From: Actinokineospora iranica
GTDB lineage: Bacteria > Actinomycetota > Actinomycetes > Mycobacteriales > Pseudonocardiaceae
Length of the DNA stretch: 64,000 bases
Direction of reading: 5' to 3'
Assembly (NCBI RefSeq): GCF_900101685.1
Contig: NZ_FMZZ01000012.1
Coordinates: 124,001-188,000, forward strand
The first letter of the stretch is position 1. Each line of letters begins with the position of its first letter. The translations under genes were made by a program, and so were the position numbers. Below are positions 1 through 10,933 of the stretch, one piece after another. Under the pieces are notes generated by a model that worked only from the letters and a program-made list of their open reading frames with translations, did no database searches and was not told the origin of the DNA.

Positions 1-32
1 TTATGGCTTCCGTACCTCGGCGAACCAGCGGC

Positions 33-1313
33 CTAGGCGCAGGTGACGCGCGTGCCCCGGGTGACCCTGGTCCCGCGAGTGACGCGCGTGCCGCGCTCGC
101 GGCCGGTGACGCGGGTGCCGCGGTGCTGAGCGGTGACGCGCGTGCCCCGGGTGCCACGGTCCTGGGAAGTGACGCGCGTGCCGCACACTGCGGTGACGCG
201 CGTTCCGCGAGTCACGCGGGTGCCGCGCTGGGCGGTGACGCGCGTCCCACAGGTGACGCGGGTGCCGCGCTCGCGCGAGATGACTCGGTCGTCGCGAGTG
301 ACCCGGGTGCCGCGCTCGCGGGAGGTGACTCGCGTTCCGCGCGTGACTCGTGTTCCACGGGTCACGCGGGTGCCGCGCTCGTCGGCGGTGACGCGGGTGC
401 CGCGCTGCTGAGCGGTGACGCGGGTTCCCCTGGTGACCCTGGTGCCGTGTTCCTGGGCGGTGACCCGGGTGCCGCACTGGGAAGTGACACGCGTTCCGCG
501 GGTCACGCGGGTGCCGAGCTGGGAGGTGACGTGGGTTCCCCTGGTGACCCTGGTGCCAAGCCGGGCGGTGACGCGCGTGCCCCGGGTGACGCGGGTGCCC
601 CGCTCCGCCGCGGTGACGCGCGTTCCGCGAGTGACCCTGGTGCCGCGTTCCTGGGCGGTGACCCGGGTTCCCCTGGTCACGCGGGTGCCGCGCTCTTCCG
701 CCGTGACCCGGGTGCCGCGAGTGACCCTCGTGCCGCGCGTCTGCGCGGTGACCCGCGTTCCGCGTTCCTCGGCGGTGACCCTGGTGCCGCGGGTGACTCG
801 GGTGCCGCGTTCCTCGGCGGTGACGCGGGTTCCCCTGGTGACCCGGGTGCCCCGCTCCGCCGCGGTGACTCGGGTGCCACGGGTGACGCGGGTGCCGCGG
901 TCTTCCGCCGTGACGCGCGTTCCGCGAGTGACCCTGGTGCCGCGTTCCTGGGCGGTGACCCGGGTTCCCCTGGTCACCCTGGTGCCGCGTTCTTCGGCCG
1001 TGACTCGGGTTCCCCTGGTCACGCGGGTGCCCCGCTCGTCGGCCGTGACCCGGGTTCCGCGTTCCTCGGCGGTCACCCGGGTGCCCCTGATGCCGCGCTC
1101 GTCCGCCGTCACCCTCGTCCCCCGGTTAGCCAGAGTGGCGGTGGTGCTGACGGTGACTCGCGTGCCACGATCGTGTGTCGTGACCCGCGTCCCTCGGGTG
1201 ACGGTCCACGCCCCTGGGGTGACGCAGGCGCGCCGAAATTCGCACCGGCCTTGCGTCTGGTCGTCCATATGGGTGATGATCATTGCCGCGTCGAGGGAAG
1301 CAATGGTGTACAT
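33..1313 (-). CDS. GTRVT-repeat protein, unknown function
   Basis: I do not recognise a family. The 426-residue product has a unique N-terminus of about 39 residues (beginning MYTIASLDAAMIITHMDD) and then about 48 copies of (R)GTRVT. Copies alternate as 6-residue RGTRVT and 9-residue RGTRVTAEE-like units, giving a recurrent 15-residue period; linkers are AEE, ADE, AQE, AAE, and later SQC or AVC. The ATG at 1313 has AGGAGG (1326-1321) seven bases upstream, which fixes the start. Nucleotide differences between units are almost all silent in this frame (CGC/CGG/CGA/CGT/AGG for Arg, ACC/ACG for Thr, GTC/GTG for Val), whereas on the plus strand they change residues. No signal peptide or membrane segment is visible; the protein is strongly basic. 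The T-R-V-T alternation suggests short beta strands, possibly a solenoid (inference). It diverges from ctaJ. An ORF is well supported; expression and role are unknown. Confidence 0.75.
   Translation of the reverse strand: MYTIASLDAAMIITHMDDQTQGRCEFRRACVTPGAWTVTRGTRVTTHDRGTRVTVSTTATLANRGTRVTADERGIRGTRVTAEERGTRVTADERGTRVTRGTRVTAEERGTRVTRGTRVTAQERGTRVTRGTRVTAEDRGTRVTRGTRVTAAERGTRVTRGTRVTAEERGTRVTRGTRVTAEERGTRVTAQTRGTRVTRGTRVTAEERGTRVTRGTRVTAQERGTRVTRGTRVTAAERGTRVTRGTRVTARLGTRVTRGTHVTSQLGTRVTRGTRVTSQCGTRVTAQEHGTRVTRGTRVTAQQRGTRVTADERGTRVTRGTRVTRGTRVTSRERGTRVTRDDRVISRERGTRVTCGTRVTAQRGTRVTRGTRVTAVCGTRVTSQDRGTRGTRVTAQHRGTRVTGRERGTRVTRGTRVTRGTRVTCA
39..1215. repeat. Tandem repeat array encoding GTRVT units
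   Basis: About 1.2 kb of degenerate tandem 18- and 27-bp units built round GGTGACGCGGGTGCC (plus strand). Because the array is so GC-rich, several frames stay open. Unit order is regular (6+9 residues) in the middle and degenerates towards both ends. There are no unique spacers, so it is not a CRISPR. Confidence 0.9.
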
Positions 1314-1639
1314 GGAGTGGCCTCCTGGGGGCGGTTGCGCATCAAATGAGCGGAAGGTCGACTTCGCAAGGGCCGTACAGGTGAAAGCTATGACCCTGAT
1401 GCGTAACCGACAAGACGTCAACCCGCTGGAAGGGCTCCGACGTGCGCAGTTGAGGCCGTTCGCCCCCTGGTGATAGGCCCAACGAGCTACGAGCGCGGAC
1501 GTCAGTCGGCCGATGCGGCTTACCAGGAGAGCACCAACCGCTCACGAAGCGCGATCATGGCCGGTGGCGTCGCTGCCAGGGGCTTCGCGCGGTGGGAGTC
1601 GCCGCTGTGGGCGTGGGCTCGTCGGTTACCGTATCGCCT

Positions 1640-1894
1640 GTGACGCCCGTCGAGACCATTCTCGTCTTCGCGGCGATCCCGCTGGCCATCTACGGTGTGA
1701 TCGCCCTACTGACACTGCGTGAGAGGTTCGCCAAGAGCCCGCGCTATCGCCCCGGACAGGAGTGGGAGCACCCGCCGGTCTGGTGGACGGCGAATCCCGC
1801 CGGACTGGGGGCTGGCCATTCCGCGGCCGCTCCCGCGCAGGACGACCCGGCGCCCCGGCGCACGGCCAAGGGAGGAGCCCGCGGTGGCTGGTGA
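1640..1894 (+). CDS. ctaJ: aa3-type cytochrome oxidase small subunit CtaJ
   Basis: Small membrane protein, 84 residues from the GTG at 1640. One N-terminal transmembrane helix (about residues 4-23, ETILVFAAIPLAIYGVIALL) is followed by the motif PRYRPGQEWEHPPVWWTANP, which I associate with CtaJ, an accessory subunit of the actinobacterial bc1-aa3 supercomplex. The C-terminal tail is Ala/Pro-rich. In mycobacteria ctaJ lies beside the DUF5130 gene and pepN, and the same neighbours occur here. Start is uncertain: in-frame GTGs at 1592, 1607 and 1613 exist, and 1607 has GGTGGGAG eight bases upstream; 1640 fits the usual N-terminus (M-x-x-x-E-T). Its end overlaps the next gene by 11 bases, so the two are probably translationally coupled. 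Confidence 0.68.
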   Translation: MTPVETILVFAAIPLAIYGVIALLTLRERFAKSPRYRPGQEWEHPPVWWTANPAGLGAGHSAAAPAQDDPAPRRTAKGGARGGW

Positions 1895-2378
1895 GGTGAT
1901 TCGGGCCGACGCCGACCCGACCGTCGAGGACCCGGAGCACGGCTACGGCGCCGCGGTCACGGCCAGCGGCCGGATCTCGGTGGCCAAGCAGAAGACGCCC
2001 CCGCCCGCCGGGCTTCCGTTCACCACGGTCCAGCTGACCAGACTCGACGAGGCCTTGACGCTGTCGGCGCGGGCCACCGGCCTCGGGTTCAGCGTGTACC
2101 TCGGCGATCTCGGCGAGGACACCCGCGACCGCGCGGAGGAGCTGCACGCGGGCATCGGCGCGGCCTCGGCCGAGTCGGTGCTGATCGCGGTGTCTCCCGG
2201 CCAGCGCAAGGTGGAGATCGTGACCGGCGCGGAAGCCGCGCGCCGCCTGCCCGACCGGGGCTGCAACCTCGCCGTGATGAGCATGGTCGCCTCGTTCAAG
2301 GAGGGCGACCTGATCGGCGGGCTCGTCAGCGCTCTGCGGATGCTCAGCGACCAGGCGGGCGAAGCGCACCGGCGCTGA
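1884..2378 (+). CDS. DUF5130 family protein
   Basis: 164 residues from GTG 1884, preceded by GGAGGAG (1871-1877) six bases upstream. The core (from about residue 50) contains LGFSVYLGDLGED, a long region typical of TPM-like folds, and SVLIAVSPGQRKVEIVTG, which match the actinobacterial DUF5130 family (M. tuberculosis Rv2468c). There is no signal peptide or membrane helix in the chosen reading. Biochemical role is unknown. Its overlap with ctaJ hints at a respiratory-complex or envelope connection, but that is inference. Confidence 0.85.
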   Translation: MAGEVIRADADPTVEDPEHGYGAAVTASGRISVAKQKTPPPAGLPFTTVQLTRLDEALTLSARATGLGFSVYLGDLGEDTRDRAEELHAGIGAASAESVLIAVSPGQRKVEIVTGAEAARRLPDRGCNLAVMSMVASFKEGDLIGGLVSALRMLSDQAGEAHRR

Positions 2379-2427
2379 GACAGCGCCCGATCGCCCGTTC
2401 GCCGAAGCCGGTTAGCCTGAACAGACT

Positions 2428-2523
2428 ATGGCCGACTCGCCGAATAGCAGCGGGTCCGCTGCTCTGAACGCGAGTTTGGTCACCGCTGATCACTGGACGG
2501 TAGCCCTCAGTATGGGGTCATGA
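2428..2523 (+). CDS. Candidate leaderless mini-protein (31 aa)
   Basis: An ORF of 31 codons (MADSPNSSGSAALNASLVTA..., ending SMGS). TAGCCT at 2413-2418 fits a TANNNT -10 hexamer nine bases before the ATG, the arrangement of a leaderless transcript. The stop codon touches a 14-bp-stem terminator (2524-2556). Promoter, ORF and terminator thus make a compact unit. Mycobacteria have a tiny annotated ORF near this spot (Rv2468A, from memory), but I cannot confirm homology. It could instead be a small non-coding RNA. Confidence 0.4.
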   Translation: MADSPNSSGSAALNASLVTADHWTVALSMGS

Positions 2524-2556
2524 AAAGTGCCCCCGCCGACCCGGCGGGGGCACTTT
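2524..2556. terminator. Bidirectional terminator
   Basis: Perfect 14-bp stem AAAGTGCCCCCGCC / GGCGGGGGCACTTT with a five-base loop (2538-2542). A- and T-rich ends serve transcripts arriving from both sides: the mini-ORF on plus and pepN (stop at 2570) on minus. Confidence 0.9.
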
Positions 2557-2569
2557 CACGTTTCGGTGG

Positions 2570-5137
<2,568 letters not shown>

Positions 5138-5378
5138 GGAACACCTCGGCGGACTCGTCGGTGGGTAAAGGGCTGGGGAACTGGAGGACAACTTCGGAAC
5201 TGACAATCGCATCCAATCACGACCTACCTGACGCCGGTGGCGAGGAGGCTCGGGAAGCTTTGCCGTGGGGATGACGTTGCAGCGTCGCGGGGGGACTGGC
5301 TGCCCGCCGAGTGGGTGAAGATCCGCGCAAGATGCTGACAAATCTTCGTCGGAAGATCAAAATTTTGGGAGTGAGTCC

Positions 5379-6017
5379 ATGACCGCAGTGCAGGAAGTGC
5401 CCGCGTCCGCGCCCCGGACCAAGGTCGACTTCTACTTCGACCCGATCTGCCCGTTCGCCTGGATCGCCTCCCGGTGGATCATCGAGGTCGAGAAGCAGCG
5501 GGACATCGATCTGCGCTTTCGGGTGATGAGCCTGTCGGTGCTCAACGAGAACCGCGACGAGCTTCCGGAGTCCTACCGCGAGCTGCTCGCGGCGGGCTGG
5601 GGGCCGGTCCGGGTCCTCATCGCCGCCGCGCAGGCGCACGGCGACGAGGTGCTGCGCGATCTCTACACCGCGATGGGCACCCGCTTCCACAACCAGGGAC
5701 GCGGCGACCGCATCGAGGTGGTCGAGGCCGCGCTCGCCGAGGTCGGTCTCCCCGCCGAGCTGATCGCGGCCGCCACCAGCACCGAGTACGACGAGGCGCT
5801 GCGCAAGTCCCACCACGAGGGCATGGACCCGGTCGGCGACGAGGTCGGCACCCCGACCATCCACATCGACGGGGTCGCGTTCTTCGGCCCGGTGCTCACC
5901 TCCATCCCCAAGGGCGACGACGCGCTCAGGGTGTTCGACGGCGCGCGCCTGCTGGCGGGCTACCCGGACTTCTTCGAACTCAAGCGCAGCCGCACCGGCG
6001 AGCTGGACTTCACCTGA
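5379..6017 (+). CDS. Mycothiol-dependent reductase, DsbA-like (Rv2466c family)
   Basis: 212-residue thioredoxin-fold protein with a helical insertion. It aligns by eye along its whole length with M. tuberculosis Rv2466c, a mycothiol-dependent nitroreductase: [37 protein letters not shown] (cis-Pro loop) and [12 protein letters not shown]. The active site is the oddity: Rv2466c has CPWC, here it is C24-P-F-A27, so the second cysteine is missing and only a monothiol mechanism using mycothiol can work. GGGAG lies seven bases before the ATG. Cytosolic. It probably reduces disulfides or electrophilic nitro compounds; the natural substrate is unknown. Confidence 0.85.
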   Translation: MTAVQEVPASAPRTKVDFYFDPICPFAWIASRWIIEVEKQRDIDLRFRVMSLSVLNENRDELPESYRELLAAGWGPVRVLIAAAQAHGDEVLRDLYTAMGTRFHNQGRGDRIEVVEAALAEVGLPAELIAAATSTEYDEALRKSHHEGMDPVGDEVGTPTIHIDGVAFFGPVLTSIPKGDDALRVFDGARLLAGYPDFFELKRSRTGELDFT

Positions 6018-6150
6018 GCAGGGGAGCGGTCACATGCGGCGCGCCCGCGCCGCGTGTGACTTTCCCGGTCGTGCGCCCCGCGCGTTAGGTATGCCACCCT
6101 GGCTCGCGGGCCCGGCTTTCCGGTGCCCTACCCCGCTTGTTGGAGGATCA

Positions 6151-7578
6151 ATGGCTGCTCCCGTCACCACCCGCGCGGGCCACGTCATCGGCGGCGAGCT
6201 GATCGACACGGCGACCGACCGGATCGATGTGGTCAACCCGGCCACAGAAGAGGTCATCGCCAGCGTCCCCGCGGGCGACGCGGCCGACGTCGACGCGGCC
6301 GTCGCCGCCGCCCAGCGGGCGTTCGGCCCCTGGTCCGCCCTCGACCCGATCGAGCGGGCTGCGGTCCTGCGCCGCGTCTCCGCAGGCCTGACCGCCCGCC
6401 GCGACGAGCTGGCGGCGACCATCACGGCCGAGATGGGGTCCCCGCTCGCCTTCGCCACCAAGGTCCAGGCGAGCCTGCCCGCGACCATCACCGCCAGCAT
6501 CGCGGACCTCGTCGAGAGCGGTTTCTCCTTCACCGAGGAGATCGGCAACTCCCTGATCGTCCGGGAGCCGGTCGGCGTCGTCGGCGCCATCACCCCGTGG
6601 AACTACCCGCTGCACCAGATCGTGGCCAAGGTCGCCCCGGCGCTCGCGGCGGGCAACACGGTCGTGCTCAAGCCCAGCGAGGTCGCCCCGCTCAACGCGA
6701 ACCTGCTCCTGGAGATCCTCGCCGAGGCAGGCGTCCCCGACGGCGTGGTCAACCTGGTGCACGGCACCGGCCCGGTCGTCGGCGAGGCCATCTCGGCGCA
6801 CCCCGGCATCGACATGGTCTCCTTCACCGGCTCCACCAACGCGGGCAAACGCGTCTCGGCCGTGGCGGCGGAGACCGTCAAGCGCGTCGCCCTGGAGTTG
6901 GGCGGCAAGTCGGCCAACGTGATCCTCGACGACGCCGACCTGCTCCGCGCCGTCAAGATCGGCTTGGCCAACACCTTCATCAACGGCGGCCAAACCTGCA
7001 CCGCGTGGACCCGGATGCTCGTCCCCGCCGCCCTGCACGACCAGGCCGTCGAACTGGCCACCGCCGCCGCCGCGAAGTACACCGTCGGCGACCCCCTGGA
7101 CCCCGCCACCCGCATCGGCCCGATGTCCTCCCCAGCCCAACGCGACCGCGTCCTGGACTACCTCAAGATCGGCGTCGCCGAAGGCGCCACCCTCGCCTAC
7201 GGTGGAAACACCGAAAACCTCCCCGAACGCGGCGCATACGTCCCGCCCACAATCTTCGCCAACGTCCGCCCCGAAATGCGCATCGCCCAAGAGGAAATCT
7301 TCGGCCCAGTCCTCACCATCCTCCCCTACACCGACGAGGACGAAGCCGTGGCGATCGCCAACTCAACCATCTACGGCCTCTCCGGAGCCGTCTTCGCAGG
7401 CGACCCCGACCGAGCCCTGGCCGTGGCAAAACGCCTACGCACCGGCCAAATAGACATCAACGGCGGCGCCTACAACCCCCTGGCCCCCTTCGGCGGCTAC
7501 AAGCAATCCGGCAACGGCCGAGAAATGGGCCGCTTCGGCCTGGAGGAGTTCACCGAGGTCAAGTCCATCCAGCGCTAA
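6151..7578 (+). CDS. Aldehyde dehydrogenase family protein
   Basis: 475 residues from ATG 6151, with GGAGGATCA directly upstream; the longer ORF to 6034 lacks support. NAD(P)-dependent oxidation of aldehydes to acids. Seen: [10 protein letters not shown] (cofactor pocket), FTGSTNAGK (nucleotide loop), general base E249 in [10 protein letters not shown], nucleophile C283 in GGQTCTAW, and EEIFGPVL near the C-terminus. Catalytic set complete. Substrate cannot be read; the sequence is of the broad short-chain/aromatic aldehyde type. Codons near the 3' end shift to more A-ending choices than at the start. Confidence 0.92.
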   Translation: MAAPVTTRAGHVIGGELIDTATDRIDVVNPATEEVIASVPAGDAADVDAAVAAAQRAFGPWSALDPIERAAVLRRVSAGLTARRDELAATITAEMGSPLAFATKVQASLPATITASIADLVESGFSFTEEIGNSLIVREPVGVVGAITPWNYPLHQIVAKVAPALAAGNTVVLKPSEVAPLNANLLLEILAEAGVPDGVVNLVHGTGPVVGEAISAHPGIDMVSFTGSTNAGKRVSAVAAETVKRVALELGGKSANVILDDADLLRAVKIGLANTFINGGQTCTAWTRMLVPAALHDQAVELATAAAAKYTVGDPLDPATRIGPMSSPAQRDRVLDYLKIGVAEGATLAYGGNTENLPERGAYVPPTIFANVRPEMRIAQEEIFGPVLTILPYTDEDEAVAIANSTIYGLSGAVFAGDPDRALAVAKRLRTGQIDINGGAYNPLAPFGGYKQSGNGREMGRFGLEEFTEVKSIQR

Positions 7579-7627
7579 CCCCACCCCCGAGTCCGGGCCC
7601 CTTTCGAGGGATGGCACCCCCACCCCC

Positions 7628-7768
7628 GGCGTGTCGCGACACCTGCCCGGCGAGTTATCCACAGGCGCGACCTGCCCCCTTCCCTGTGCTGACCTGCGGC
7701 GATAGACTGGAGCGGGGTCAGCCCCCAGGGTGGGTGGGGCTTTGTTGTGGGGCTGCGAGGCGGCGAAA
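7628..7768 (+). repeat. Dispersed 140-bp element, copy 1
   Basis: About 80% identical by eye to the reverse complement of 13760-13901. It carries the perfect DnaA-box-like nonamer TTATCCACA (7655-7663), then CTGACCTGCGGCGATAGACT (promoter-like, -10 GATAGACT) and GTCAGCCCCCAGGGTGGGTG. The rest of the gap (7579-7936) has no supported gene. Spurious translations of this element seem familiar from other Pseudonocardiales genomes, so it is probably a high-copy family. Confidence 0.75.
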
Positions 7769-7936
7769 GCAGTCGTTGAGGGCTGGTCGGAGCGGTCGGG
7801 TGGCCTTGTTGGGGCTTGCTGCTCACCAGGCACACCCGCCCTTCTGCCAGGCCGCGCCTGAGGGCAGCCCGTCCTTCTGCCGGGCGGCACTAGCCCGTCG
7901 AGCCAACCCCCAAGCCGACTCCAGGAGAAGCCACGA

Positions 7937-8731
7937 TCAAGCGCCAAGCTCCAGAGCAGGCCGAGTAGCAGCCTCAGAGTAAGGAGAATGCGCGACTGCC
8001 TCCTCAACAGTGATGCTCCCGCTACGCACCCCGTCGCAAAGGCTCGCCACAGTCGCCAGCTCCGCCCGCTGCCCACGCACGAACCCGGCGTCCACCGGCT
8101 CACCATGGCCGGGCACGACGGTCCGCGGCCCCAAGTTCAGCAGGACGTCCAGAGTCCCAGGCCATTCCAGCGGGAAACTGTCCGCCCCGATCGAGGGCGG
8201 TGCCCCCTGCTCGACCGTGTCCCCGGCGAAGACCACCCCCGCGTCCGGCACGTGCACGACCACGTCGTGATCGGTGTGTCCCCGCCCAGGGTGCAGCAGT
8301 GTCACCGTCCGATCCCCGAGGTCCAGGTCCGTCGATCCCGGCACGCTGTGGTCAGGAAGCACGACCGGGGCGCGCAACAGCCGGTCGGCGAGGTCGTCGC
8401 GGCCGGATTCGCGGTACTTCTCCGCCCAGGTTTTGGTTTGCTCCGCCGCGCCCGACTCCATCGCGGCCAGGCAGCCGGGGTGCGCCCAGACCGGGGCCGC
8501 CCCGAACGCCGTGGTGCCCAGGAAGTGGTCCCAGTGCGCGTGGGTGATGACCACCGTCCAGGGCAGGGGGGTGATCTCTCTGATCGCCGCGGCCCAGTCC
8601 GCGCCGTGCTGCTCGTCGGTGCCGGTGTCGACGACCAGGCAGCGGTCGCCGCCGACGACGAGCCCCAGCGTCTGGTCCAGTTCGGCGTAGCGGCGGGCGA
8701 ACACTCCGTCGGCGAGCTCGATCCACGTCAT
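7937..8731 (-). CDS. MBL-fold metallo-hydrolase
   Basis: 264 residues with all metallo-beta-lactamase metal motifs: H64-A-H66-W-D68-H69, a later GRGHTDHD histidine, the bridging aspartate in FAGDTVE, and the last histidine in VVPGHGEPV. Two-zinc (or iron) hydrolase of the glyoxalase II/quorum-lactonase type; no signal peptide, so cytosolic. Substrate unknown. It is followed on the same strand by nothing; upstream (136 bases) lies DUF429 in the same orientation, perhaps co-transcribed. Confidence 0.88.
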   Translation of the reverse strand: MTWIELADGVFARRYAELDQTLGLVVGGDRCLVVDTGTDEQHGADWAAAIREITPLPWTVVITHAHWDHFLGTTAFGAAPVWAHPGCLAAMESGAAEQTKTWAEKYRESGRDDLADRLLRAPVVLPDHSVPGSTDLDLGDRTVTLLHPGRGHTDHDVVVHVPDAGVVFAGDTVEQGAPPSIGADSFPLEWPGTLDVLLNLGPRTVVPGHGEPVDAGFVRGQRAELATVASLCDGVRSGSITVEEAVAHSPYSEAATRPALELGA

Positions 8732-8867
8732 CGCCCGGTTCTACACGACAATCCGCTTCCGCGGCCCGGTGAGTGGTGTCACAGGAGTTCACGGCGAAAG
8801 TATTCCGTCAAGAAACGCGGTTTCCGGCCATCCGGGTGCGCTGCATTCCGCCGGAGAATTCGGCCGG

Positions 8868-9539
8868 CTAAACAATCACGCGCATCGGCCGCTTGGTGAC
8901 CGGGTCCGGTTCCCCGCCGATGATTTCCGCCTGCCGCGCGGACCAGCGCCGTGCCGACCAGGCCGCCACGAGCGCGTCCAAGGCGTCGTCGGCGCCCGCC
9001 CGGGCGGGCGCTGTGGTCAGCGCGCGGGCGGCGTCGACGAACGGCAGCAGGGCCGCGATGCGCTGGCCGAGGCCCAAGGCGGTCTTCTTGGAGACGAAGG
9101 CCACGTCCGGTGCCAGCGCCCGGAAACTCACCTCGGGGTGCACCTCGACCACCCGGTCGCCCTCGTCGTGGGCGTCCCAGTCCCTGATCTTGTGCAGGAT
9201 GCTCCACAGTTGCACGCTGATCCCGGAGCCGGTGACCGCCCGGCTGATCGCGTTCGCGTGCGCGTGGCTGGTCCCGTCGAGCACCGCCCGCACGGGCGCG
9301 AAGAACACCGACGAGCGGGCGTTTCCCAGCCGCAGCCGCGCCACCCGGTCGCAGTCGCGGATGTGCCGGTCGGACAGCCCCATCGGGATGTCCACGCCCA
9401 CCGCGACGCAGTCCCGGGTCTGCGCCAGCACCGATTCCGCGTTCTCGGCGATCCGCCAGTCCACCGAGCCGTCGGGGCGCACGACCGCGATCACCCAGCC
9501 GCCCGGCACGCCGTCCACGCCCGCCACCGGGCCCGTCAT
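8868..9539 (-). CDS. DUF429 protein (RNase H-like fold)
   Basis: 223 residues. N-terminal AGVDGVPGGWVIAVV and VGVDIPMGLSD are the acidic beta-strand motifs of DUF429, a family predicted to have an RNase H-like nuclease fold; a third acidic patch occurs in ADDALDALVAAW near the C-terminus. The probable active-site aspartates are retained. Function not established experimentally. A GGAG precedes the ATG. It diverges from rpiB, 111 bases away. Confidence 0.85.
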   Translation of the reverse strand: MTGPVAGVDGVPGGWVIAVVRPDGSVDWRIAENAESVLAQTRDCVAVGVDIPMGLSDRHIRDCDRVARLRLGNARSSVFFAPVRAVLDGTSHAHANAISRAVTGSGISVQLWSILHKIRDWDAHDEGDRVVEVHPEVSFRALAPDVAFVSKKTALGLGQRIAALLPFVDAARALTTAPARAGADDALDALVAAWSARRWSARQAEIIGGEPDPVTKRPMRVIV

Positions 9540-9650
9540 CGCTCTCCGTCCATGCCCACGCCGTCGGTGATCGACACCGCGGTGTTACCCAGACCACGCC
9601 CGCCGCGCCCGTTTGGGCCGAACGGGTGAGGGGATGGCACACTGCCGGTC

Positions 9651-10124
9651 GTGCGCGTCTACCTGGGTTCCGACCACGCGGGCTTCGAGTTGAAGGCCCA
9701 CCTCGCCGACCACCTCGCCGCCGAGGGCCATGACGTCGTGGACGTCGGCCCGCACGTCTACGACGCGCAGGACGACTACCCGCCGTTCTGCGTCGAGACC
9801 GCGCTGCGCGTCGTGGCCGACGAGGGCAGCCTCGGCGTGGTGATCGGCGGCTCGGGCAACGGCGAGCAGATCGCGGCGAACAAGGTGACCGGCTGCCGCG
9901 CCGCGCTGGCCTGGAGCGTGGAGATCGCCAAGCTGTGCCGGGAGCACAACGACGCCCAGGTGATCGGCGTCGGCGCGCGGATGCACTCCCTCGACGAGGC
10001 GACCGCGATCGTGGACGCGTTCCTGGCCACCCCGTTCTCCGGCAACCCCCGGCACGCCCGGCGGATCGGCCAGCTGACCGAGTTCGAGCGGACCGGCGAG
10101 CCACCCGCCCTGCCCACCGCCTGA
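9651..10124 (+). CDS. rpiB: Ribose-5-phosphate isomerase B
   Basis: 157 residues, GTG start. Interconverts ribose 5-phosphate and ribulose 5-phosphate in the pentose phosphate pathway. Motifs: GSDHAGFELK (phosphate/ring opening), GGSGNGEQIAANK, in which actinobacteria use a glutamate where E. coli has the catalytic cysteine, and CREHNDAQVIGVGARM. Its stop TGA shares one base with the ATG of the next gene (TGATG), so the pair is translationally coupled; the rpiB-glycosylase pairing also occurs in mycobacteria. Confidence 0.95.
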   Translation: MRVYLGSDHAGFELKAHLADHLAAEGHDVVDVGPHVYDAQDDYPPFCVETALRVVADEGSLGVVIGGSGNGEQIAANKVTGCRAALAWSVEIAKLCREHNDAQVIGVGARMHSLDEATAIVDAFLATPFSGNPRHARRIGQLTEFERTGEPPALPTA

Positions 10125-10933
10125 TGCCGGAGGGCCACACCCTGCACCGGCTGGCGCGGCTGCACCAGCGCCGGTTCGCGGGCGCCCCGGTCGAGGTGTC
10201 CAGCCCGCAGGGCCGGTTCGCCGCCGGTGCGTCCCTTGTGGACGGCCAGGTGCTGCGCCGCGCGGAAGCGCACGGCAAGCACCTGTTCCACGTCTACGAG
10301 CCGGACAGGGTCGTGCACATCCATCTCGGCCTCTATGGCACGTTCGATGACGCGCCGCTGCCCGCGGCGACCCCGGTCGGCGCTGTCCGGATGCGGATAG
10401 TGGGCCGCACCCACTGGGGCGATCTCCGCGGTCCCACAGCCTGCGAGGTCCTTACCGGCGCTGAGGTAAACGCTCTGCGCGCCCGTCTCGGCCCCGATCC
10501 GCTGCGCCGCGACGCCGACCCGGACCGGGCATGGGACCGCATCTCCCGCTCCCGCACCCCGATCGCGGTGCTTCTGCTCGACCAGTCAGTGCTGTCGGGC
10601 GTAGGCAATGTCTACCGCGCGGAACTGTTGTTCCGCCACGGCGTGCACCCCTTGACGCCCGGCCGTTCCCTGGACCGCGCCCAGTGGGACGAGATGTGGC
10701 CCGACCTGGTCGCCCTGATGCGCCTGGGCGTCCGCCGAGGCCGAATAGACACGGTCCGCGACGAGCACCTGCCGTCGGCCACCGGCCGTCCGCCGCGCCA
10801 GGACCGCCACGGCGGCGAGGTCTACGTCTACCGCCGCACCGGTCAGCCCTGCCTGATCTGCGGGACCCCGGTCAGGTCCGAGCCCCTGGCCACGCGGAAC
10901 AACTACTGGTGCCCCACCTGCCAGCCCGCCTGA
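10124..10933 (+). CDS. Fpg/Nei-family DNA glycosylase (Nei2-like)
   Basis: 269 residues beginning PEGHT: after Met removal, Pro2 is the Schiff-base nucleophile and Glu3 the general acid, the mark of Nei-type endonuclease VIII. A helix-two-turn-helix region (LLLDQSVLSGVGNVYRAELLF is its core) and a C-terminal four-cysteine zinc finger (CLICGTPV ... YWCPTC) complete the fold. Excises oxidised bases and cleaves the abasic site. Orthologous by position to mycobacterial Nei2 (Rv2464c region, from memory). Translationally coupled to rpiB. Confidence 0.92.
   Translation: MPEGHTLHRLARLHQRRFAGAPVEVSSPQGRFAAGASLVDGQVLRRAEAHGKHLFHVYEPDRVVHIHLGLYGTFDDAPLPAATPVGAVRMRIVGRTHWGDLRGPTACEVLTGAEVNALRARLGPDPLRRDADPDRAWDRISRSRTPIAVLLLDQSVLSGVGNVYRAELLFRHGVHPLTPGRSLDRAQWDEMWPDLVALMRLGVRRGRIDTVRDEHLPSATGRPPRQDRHGGEVYVYRRTGQPCLICGTPVRSEPLATRNNYWCPTCQPA

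Noticed and set aside
39-1215. CRISPR array
   Set aside because: Units are contiguous and degenerate with no unique spacers and no cas genes nearby. The same applies to 26594-26830 and 50844-51075.
3-1473. Long plus-strand ORFs through the repeat array (3-1349, 415-1473) and another minus frame (1-477)
   Set aside because: No start signals; unit differences change residues in these frames but are silent in the minus frame starting at 1313. They are shadows.
7435-8106. Minus ORF across the dispersed repeat
   Set aside because: Antisense to the aldehyde dehydrogenase end and overlapping the MBL gene in another frame; conserved only because the DNA repeat is.
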